From: Branchiostoma lanceolatum
Lineage: Eukaryota; Chordata; Leptocardii; Amphioxiformes; Branchiostomatidae
Assembly (NCBI RefSeq): GCF_035083965.1
Contig: NC_089722.1
Location: 24,674,142 to 24,738,141 of the forward strand
Length of the DNA stretch: 64,000 nt
Direction: 5' to 3'
Shown here piece after piece: positions 58,036 to 64,000 of this stretch (position 1 is its first letter; the number at the start of each line of letters is the position of its first letter). Both the position numbers and the translations under genes were made by a program. Under the pieces are notes generated by a model. That model saw only the letters and a list, made by a program, of their open reading frames with translations, did no database searches and was not told where the DNA came from.

Positions 58036-59487
58036 GACCATTTCACTAAAATCTAAGCGAAAAGGGATCGAGACCAGCTGTATCTACGTAGGATGGCACC
58101 TAGGCTAAGCGGGGTCGTGCGATTGTTTAGTTCTAGGATTTTCAGGGAGGTTTCGACTTGACAAATCCAACCGTCGATAAGGATCTATGGCAACTCTTTT
58201 TCTTAACAAGACAGTTCAATTTTGCACGGTACGCCCACCACTGTCCCATGGGTGCCCTTAATTTGCCATTGTTTATCTACAGTACAACCAAACTGATCCA
58301 GAACACGATAGGAGTTCCCACGGAACCCTAACAGACAGACAAATTATCCAATTCACTCAACCCCAGTCATTAGAACATATGACTATATTTAAGCACTAAT
58401 GATTGATAGATAAGAAAAACATTACGTAAAATGGTCAGATGTGTGTCATCTCACTTGTGGCTTCTCATTGGTTGAACCTTTACATCTCCCTCGTCGGCGG
58501 TTGAACGGTTGGCAGTTTAAATTTTCCTCAAATAATTGAAGAGACAGGTTATCCAGTTAGATAATATTTCAGACAAACGGCAGATAAGAATGTAGTCTGT
58601 ATAACGGAAACTCACGCTGACCGGGACTTTTATGGCCCCTATCCAGGGCTTGGATAGAGCGGGCCGGTTACGGGCGGCTGCTATAAACGTTTTTATAATT
58701 TTTCTTCTCCAACATTTGCTTGGAGAGTAGCAGGACTACCGTACCATGTATTCCAGTCTAGTCTACAACTAGAATACTGCCTATCAATGCACCTATGTAT
58801 ATCCCGGTTAGAACTTTAAAATCTAATGAGTACAGCGTGTCAATTTGAACAAAAACATGTCTATACCTACACCACCTATTGAATTTGAAAACATCTAAAC
58901 CAACGAAAATAAGAAGATGAAATGTCAAACAGCTGAAGAAAACAGTCAGCAGGCTCAGAATGAATGAGTCACGCTGTGTGGATATCCGGATAAGGGTTAC
59001 CTGCTCAGACTGTCCACAAAGTCGAGGTTATTCGCAATGGGCGTTCATTGGAAACTGGGAAATGAGCATATTTCCATGCATGTCCGAAAATACAACAAGT
59101 TTATTCGAAACTCATACACGAGGACTGATTGAAAATATAGATACATTTAACGCTAGCATGCAAAGATAGATACAGAGATATCCGAAACTGGTCCCTATAT
59201 TACCTGTGTATTTCCTATACTACATTAACTTATCATCAACTAACTCTATAGCTGGTTTTCATGGAGTTGACTTATTCGTTGAAGGCATTCGAAGACGAAT
59301 ATAGCCACGGCTTATATGCCGTGTGGACTAGAATTGTCTTCTCTTCATAATCAGTTGTAGTGGCGAAGCTAGAATGCATTCAGGACACTGGCTTTGCATA
59401 AGAAGATATTATCAAGATATCTAAGCCCTTGTTCTACAGCGTTTGTCTTTAACATTTTGTTCTTACACTACCGCACTTACAGCAAAC
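58036..59487. other. upstream flank of the dioxygenase gene
   Basis: AT-rich; a TAGGATGGCACCTAGGCTAA remnant near 58090 resembles a MITE end. The promoter of the dioxygenase should be at the right end; no core element stands out. Confidence 0.35.
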
Positions 59488-62400
59488 ATGAGTGGCTACA
59501 TCCCAGTTGTGGACTTCTCGGCTTACAGCCTGGATAACAAGAACGTGAACGAGGCGGAACTACAAGCTCTGACGGACGAACTCATGCACGCCTTCACCAC
59601 GGTGGGCTTCGTGTACTTAAAGAACACCGGGATCTCATCTGCCAAGGTAACCTTGACGCCTCCTGAACAACTACAGAATGTTTGCACGTGCATGTGACGT
59701 AACAACTACCATGTTGGCTGGTGGAACAGGAAGAGCCAGATCTATAAATGTGCATGTGTATAATGCGCAATGACGTGAATGTGCATGTTTAAGGGGGCAC
59801 CCCCTAGTTTCCAGCCCCCATTGAAACCTATATAGTTATGAGGCTTTTTTCACCGACGTCGTACACCATGAATAATTTTTTGTCGGAAACGGTACCTATA
59901 TAGGAAGTAAACATGTACTGTTCTGCCAAACATATATGATTAAAAAGAAAATCCTACCACTGGGAATCTTACAATAACCGATCTCCTGACGTGTGTCGAA
60001 AGCCCCGAGCGGTTACGTCATCGGCCAAGCCGCTCGGGGCGCATCACACTTTGCGGCCTCGGAGCGATACCCGGAAGCCAAGATTCGCGACCAAAACTAA
60101 CCAAAATGAAGCGATATGAGTCGCACTTCATGCAAACAGTGAGCTGTATCCACCACACTCCTCCTACACTAATCCACCAGGCACAGAAAAGCCTCTAAAA
60201 AACCCTTACTCCAAAATAAACGGGGACTACCACGGACCGTTAATGTGCAATGACGTGAATGGTTACTTTGAACTTACAGAGTTAACCATCAAACATGGCG
60301 GACAATAGTTACGTCATAGTCACATGACTTTACTCAAGTCACGTGAGTGCAAACATTCTATAGGAATGTTCCATGTCAAGCTTTTTAGGGGTGAATGAAA
60401 ATAAATTTGCTCGCAATTGATTAAGAGACTAACCTTTTTACCTTGCCTCCCAGGTGTATAAAACCTTTGATGTTGCCGATAAATTCTATCTGCAACCGGA
60501 AACGGTGAAGGAGAAATACTCGCGCCCGTTGGACAAGACGGCTGAGCGCCATGGGTGGATGGCCCTGGAGAGAGAAAAGTAATTTTCTTCGGTATAAGAG
60601 GTGGAAGAGTTTTCTTGCTCGAAGAGCGTCTATAGATGCTGAGCTAGCATGCATGGCACATCTGGTGATTGGAATACAAAAGTGGGTACCGGGTGTGGTG
60701 AAATATGAAATATTGTAACTGAGTCAAGACTCTTTTCAATATGTGCTTTTGACCAATAAGAAGGTGGCCTCTTTCAGGGAAAGAATTTCCTTACTTGGAA
60801 GTGTGGAAATATAAGAGTACAACTTTACAGATTTCCATTCTTCCTGTCGTTTCTACAGCTTGTCTCTGATCGGAAAGGGTCGCCCTAACGACCTGAAAGA
60901 ATGCTTCAACATCATGCCTCCGCTTACCGAGGGACAGGTGCGTTTGTCATGTCCACCGCTAATCAATTTATCAACTAGACTGGCCGTCATTTGCTTTAAG
61001 AGCAAATTCAGGATGTTTCGCCCATACTCCTCATGCAAGAAGTGGGCTGTCGCAAAATAACTCCTGGGCAAATCCAAGTTTCAGCATAATTTATGCAAAT
61101 GAGGTCCTCATGAGCATAAGTTATGTCCAGGTGCTTTCAGTTTCACCTTTTCATGTACCTACATGTTGTCACGGTAAGGGAAATACAAGTTTATGCACAA
61201 ATTATTCAAATGAGGTCCTCAGTAGCATAATTCATGGCCAGGTGTGATCACCTTTGCTAACGGTACGTACATGTCAAATCTGACATCTGCAGCTTTTCCG
61301 GTAAGGGAATTACAAGTTTACGAATAAATCATGCAAATGAGGTCCTCATTAGCATAATTTATGGCCAGGTGTGTTCGCCTTTCCTAAAGGTACCTACACC
61401 TCAAAGATGACATCCGCAGCTTTTACGGTAAGGGACATACAACTTCATGCATCGATTATGCAAAGTAGGTCCTCATTAGCATAATTTATGGCCTGGTGTG
61501 TTCGCCTTTCCTAAAGGTACCTACATCTCAAAGATGACATCCGCAGCATTTACGGTAAGGCACATACAACTTTATGCATACATTATGCGAATTAGGTCCT
61601 CATTAGCATAAGTAATTGTCAGGTGTAGTCACCTTTCCTATAGGTACCTACATCTCAAATATAACATCCGTACCATGTAACATAAGGTACATATAACTTT
61701 CTGTAATACCATTAGTATAGGTACCCCCTGACATCTGCTTGGTTTTAAGTCCCAGACAGGGGAAGTGTAGGAGGGCTTATGTTACAGTATGACCTAGTTC
61801 TTGCTGGCCCCGACAGAAAATAACCAAAAATTGCATCAAAAAATTGCAAAATAAATCATTTTGAAGTAGTGTATGCCAAAAAAAATAATGGGGTCCTTTG
61901 GGTAAATATCCAATGCACAACTAAACCAAATTTCAGGTCCTCAGGTTTCAACACCACGGCACTGGAGGCCATAATGTGCGACTTTTGTCTGAAAATGACC
62001 AAAAAACCTCCATAAAATCATTTTAAAAACTTATATCAAAAAAATTTTAAAAGGGTCTAGGGGTATACACGTACTCTACCTGCATACCAAATTTTAGCTT
62101 ATTTGGTTGACGGACGACCGAGAAGAAGCGATTTGAAGATTTGACAGGAGAAGAAGGAGAAGGAGAAGGAGAAGGAGAAGAAACCTGACAAAAACAATAT
62201 GTTTCGTTGGCGAAACATAATCATGGCCGTATGATGGACCTGGACGCTTCATTTCGTTTTGCTTTTCTTTTTTTGGGGGGGGGGGGGGGGTATACATGCA
62301 GCACGAGAGACATGATATTGAAAACAAGAACTTTTGCTAATGGTGCAACAACGCAGTTGACAGGTTTCTGTAACGACTGTGTTTCTCCCCTCCACAGACG

Positions 62401-63766
62401 TGGCCGGCAGAGGTCTCACAGTTTGAGCCAGTCATGATGGACTTCTACAACTCCTGCCATGAGCTCGCTAGGCGTCTGCTGGAGATCATAGGCAAGGGTT
62501 TGGCCATCAAGGTACGTGCTCCCCCCCCCCCCCCCAAAGATGTTGGGACGTATACATGCTATTTGTTTGTTTCTTGGCGTCTTCTATAGATGACGCGTCA
62601 GCCACACCTATCTACTCACGCGTACGTATGTTACATAATCCAGGCTGTTGACCACAGCTTAACTGTTATTCATGGTGCATATGTGACCATAATCACCAGG
62701 TTTGATATATCTTGGTATTTGGTATGTAGGTAGGTCTTGATGAGACCAGACTTGAAAATCATTAGATTTTGGGCCCCCTAGCGGCTTGTTACGGTACTGC
62801 AGTAGAACTTCCTGTTTTGATATCTTGTGTTCTGGACATGCTATGTTCATGATTTTTTGTATATGATGTAGAAAAGGACATGTTATAACTATTACATATT
62901 CATGCTGTAGAATGTCGACAGTTTCCTGGACAAGTTCAAGTGGGTCGGTAAGCAGGCTGTTGGGAAGGGTCGTAACGGCACCAACCTCCGGTCACTCCGC
63001 TATCCACCCGTCCCGGGAGTCGTCAAAGAGAACCAGATCCGGTGTGGGGAACATACTGACTTCGGCTGTCTGTCTCTGCTGTTTCAGGACAACCCCGGAC
63101 TGGAGGTACTGTGAATCTTGAAATGTTCGCGGTGGTTCTATTCATTTATTTTACCTCTCCACTGCGAATATGCGTCTACAGAATTGTTTGCCCGCGAACT
63201 AAAACACTGCGAAATTAAACCCATTTCCCGTTCAACCGTGAACTTAAGTCCCAACAAACTTACAGTGAAATATACAGGGGACAGTCAAGTTGTTTAACAT
63301 TACAACTGTTTTCTGTTCAAGGTTGAATGCACAGCTAATGTAAGTTATAAAATCTCTCAATCGAAGTGTGAACCATTTCTTATGCGTACTTTGACAAGGT
63401 GACCAAGTTAGTTGAAGCCAAAGAATCGTATAGATAGTAGGTACGTAGAATATCATTAGGTACCTGATATTATACAGTTTTAAATCAAACTATTTTACAG
63501 CAAGAACATACAATGTAATATATATTTTCTGCCATTTTTGAGACCAAAATCATAACACCACGATAATGGTCGGGACACAGTGTGCCTTTCGAGTAATTTT
63601 TGCGCTGCAACAAGAAAGAACTAGAGAAACAAACGTATTCCTTCTTCTGCCCCAGGTGGTGAATCTTGAAGGGGAGTATGTACCCGCCAAGCCGATCCCG
63701 GACACCTGCCTGGTCAACATTGCGGACACCTTGCAGAGGTGGTCAGCAGACAAACTCAAGTCAACT
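59488..63766 (+). CDS. 2-oxoglutarate/Fe(II) dioxygenase, IPNS/DIOX_N-type (3' end outside window)
   Basis: Six exons: 59488-59646, 60454-60578, 60859-60937, 62398-62511, 62911-63105, 63656-63766; 261 codons without a stop, all phases closing. The last donor is GTAAGA, so at least one more exon lies beyond the window. The start is the first ATG in frame. Residues 4-10 (YIPVVDF), the FTTVGFVYLKNTGI block and the Q..TVKEKYSRP region are typical of the N-terminal DIOX_N domain. LRSLRYPP (186-193) and EHTDFGCLSLLFQD (206-219) give iron ligands H207 and D209. LVNIADTLQRWSADKLKST (243-261) is the usual block just before the second His and the R-x-S 2-oxoglutarate anchor, which are missing only because of the window edge. 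The family oxidises small molecules with O2 and 2-oxoglutarate, or without 2-oxoglutarate as in IPNS itself; the substrate cannot be told. Probably cytosolic: no signal peptide. Confidence 0.88.
59782..60240. mobile_element. 459-bp insertion between 21-bp direct repeats (intron 1 of the dioxygenase)
   Basis: TAATG(C/T)GCAATGACGTGAATG occurs at 59761-59781 and 60241-60261 with one mismatch, enclosing 459 bp. Long direct flanks suggest a retroposed sequence, but no poly-A tail or promoter boxes are seen. Inside is a hairpin, GCCCCGAGCGG / CCGCTCGGGGC (60002-60040). Could also be a tandem segment left by recombination. Confidence 0.5.
61080..61700. repeat. five-copy ~127-bp tandem repeat with ATGCAAAT octamer (intron 3)
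   Basis: Markers at 61095, 61206, 61333, 61460 and 61587 give spacings of 111, 127, 127 and 127 bp. Each unit has a TATGCAAATGAGGTCCTCA-like block (degenerate in some), TTAGCATAATTTATGGCCAG, AAGGTACCTACA and GACATCCGCAGC followed by ACGGTAAGG. The last three units are closest. The family also appears at 44740-45190. Confidence 0.9.
61790..62110. repeat. diverged two-unit repeat in intron 3
   Basis: GACCAAAAAAC/AACCAAAAATTG, AAATCATTTT, GGGTC(C/T)...GGG and ACCAAATTTTAG/ACCAAATTTCAG appear twice about 170 bp apart. Probably the body of a dispersed repeat together with the preceding array. Confidence 0.5.
62146..62181. repeat. GAAGGA purine repeat
   Basis: Short run of GAGAAG/GAAGGA units, all purine on +, within intron 3 of the dioxygenase. 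Confidence 0.85.
62275..62290. repeat. G16 homopolymer
   Basis: Uninterrupted G run inside intron 3. Similar runs of 13 or more G/C occur at 25606, 27070, 34627, 39255, 57333 and 62521 (the last starts nine bases after the exon 4 donor). Confidence 0.9.
62690..62855 (+). repeat. dispersed repeat, second copy (intron 4)
   Basis: GTAGGTAGGTCTTGATGAGAC, TTAGATTTTGGGCCCCCTAGC, GGTACTGCAGTAGAACTTCC and TTGTGTTCTGGACATGCTATG match 42450-42575 in order and orientation. Truncated relative to that copy. Confidence 0.75.
63109..63265. mobile_element. MITE with CTGTGAATC end abutting the exon 5 donor
   Basis: Begins CTGTGAATCTTGAAATGTTC-GCGGTGG and ends AACTTAAG...AACTTACAG, an imperfect palindrome like 31321-31539. 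It starts three bases after the end of exon 5, so the intron's GTACTG donor is made of exon-side G, a TA and the element's own end. Confidence 0.65.
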
Positions 63767-63804
63767 GTAAGAAATGTTCACATTCCAATATTTTGTCATT
63801 GCTG

Positions 63805-64000
63805 TAAGAAAAAATTAACGGTTCTCAGTGGCAAATGTGCTAGATGTTGGCACATCGGCAACCAAATCCGCAGTGTGTTTTTTGGCACACAGTTTCAGTG
63901 GGCGTCACTCCACCGTCCGGGAAGGTAGTGTAAAGTGCCTTTCCCAAGGGCACAACGTCGGGGCATGGTGATCATGAGTATCGAACTCGGGACCTATTGA
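63805..64000 (-). mobile_element. tRNA-derived SINE, second copy (head cut by window end)
   Basis: The reverse complement matches the SINE at 30563-30825: GAGAACCGTTA, CATCTAGCACATTTGCCAC read back to TGGAGTGACGCCCAC, AAGGCACTTTA, TTGTGCCCTTGGG and the B-box region GTCCCGAGTTCGATACTC. The A box would lie beyond position 64000. It sits in the intron after exon 6 of the dioxygenase. Confidence 0.85.

Noticed and set aside
63566..63928. 120-codon + frame running through exon 6
   Set aside because: It starts inside the intron and runs past a clear GTAAGA donor into the SINE; only 63656-63766 is the exon.

Overview
This is eukaryotic, animal-type DNA: genes are split by GT/AG introns, most of the sequence is intronic or intergenic, and it is packed with microsatellites, a tRNA-derived SINE and many short palindromic transposons (MITEs). 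The gene content (expanded PRY-SPRY/B30.2 genes, one fused to a death effector domain; a MAL-like MARVEL protein; a plant/fungal-type 2-oxoglutarate dioxygenase) and repeat style fit an invertebrate deuterostome. A lancelet (Branchiostoma) is my best guess. That is inference from gene and repeat character, not a database match.

Layout. 1-5000: a possible last exon near the left edge, a perfect 10-bp minisatellite (361-524), a hAT-like insertion, and the last exon of a LIAT1-like gene on + (2690-3192). 5000-14200: no convincing gene; several MITEs and a 2-kb foldback element (12184-14202) built of two inverted arrays of ~194-bp units. 14468-15548: a four-exon MAL/MARVEL-like membrane protein gene on +, just beside the foldback element. 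15549-21700: intergenic with MITEs and a CA repeat.

21706-52296: a cluster of three B30.2 genes, all on the minus strand: gene A (21706-27409, with two further candidate first exons at 32007-32022 and 35793-35868), gene B (37334-40741, DED-PRY-SPRY, 333 aa) and gene C (46939-52296, basic N-terminus-PRY-SPRY, 229 aa). In all three the first coding exon ends in phase 1 and joins a PRY exon that completes a Gly codon. Splice phases close exactly and each model ends at a natural stop. Death-fold plus B30.2 proteins are typical of innate-immune signalling and recognition, so a local immune-type cluster is plausible but not shown. Repeats fill the spacers: a 9-bp CCGGAATAT array, a dispersed repeat with CTTCGCCGAGAAGG-like ends, a SINE with an 11-bp target duplication, and MITEs.

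52300-59480: gene-free and MITE-rich, with several insertions carrying perfect 9-bp target duplications. 59488-63766 and beyond: six exons (261 codons) of an Fe(II)/2-oxoglutarate oxygenase on +, cut by the window end before the second iron-binding His. Its introns hold a 127-bp tandem repeat carrying the ATGCAAAT octamer, a MITE that abuts a splice donor, and a second SINE copy.

All coordinates and splice sites were read by eye. No alignment, transcript or database evidence was available.
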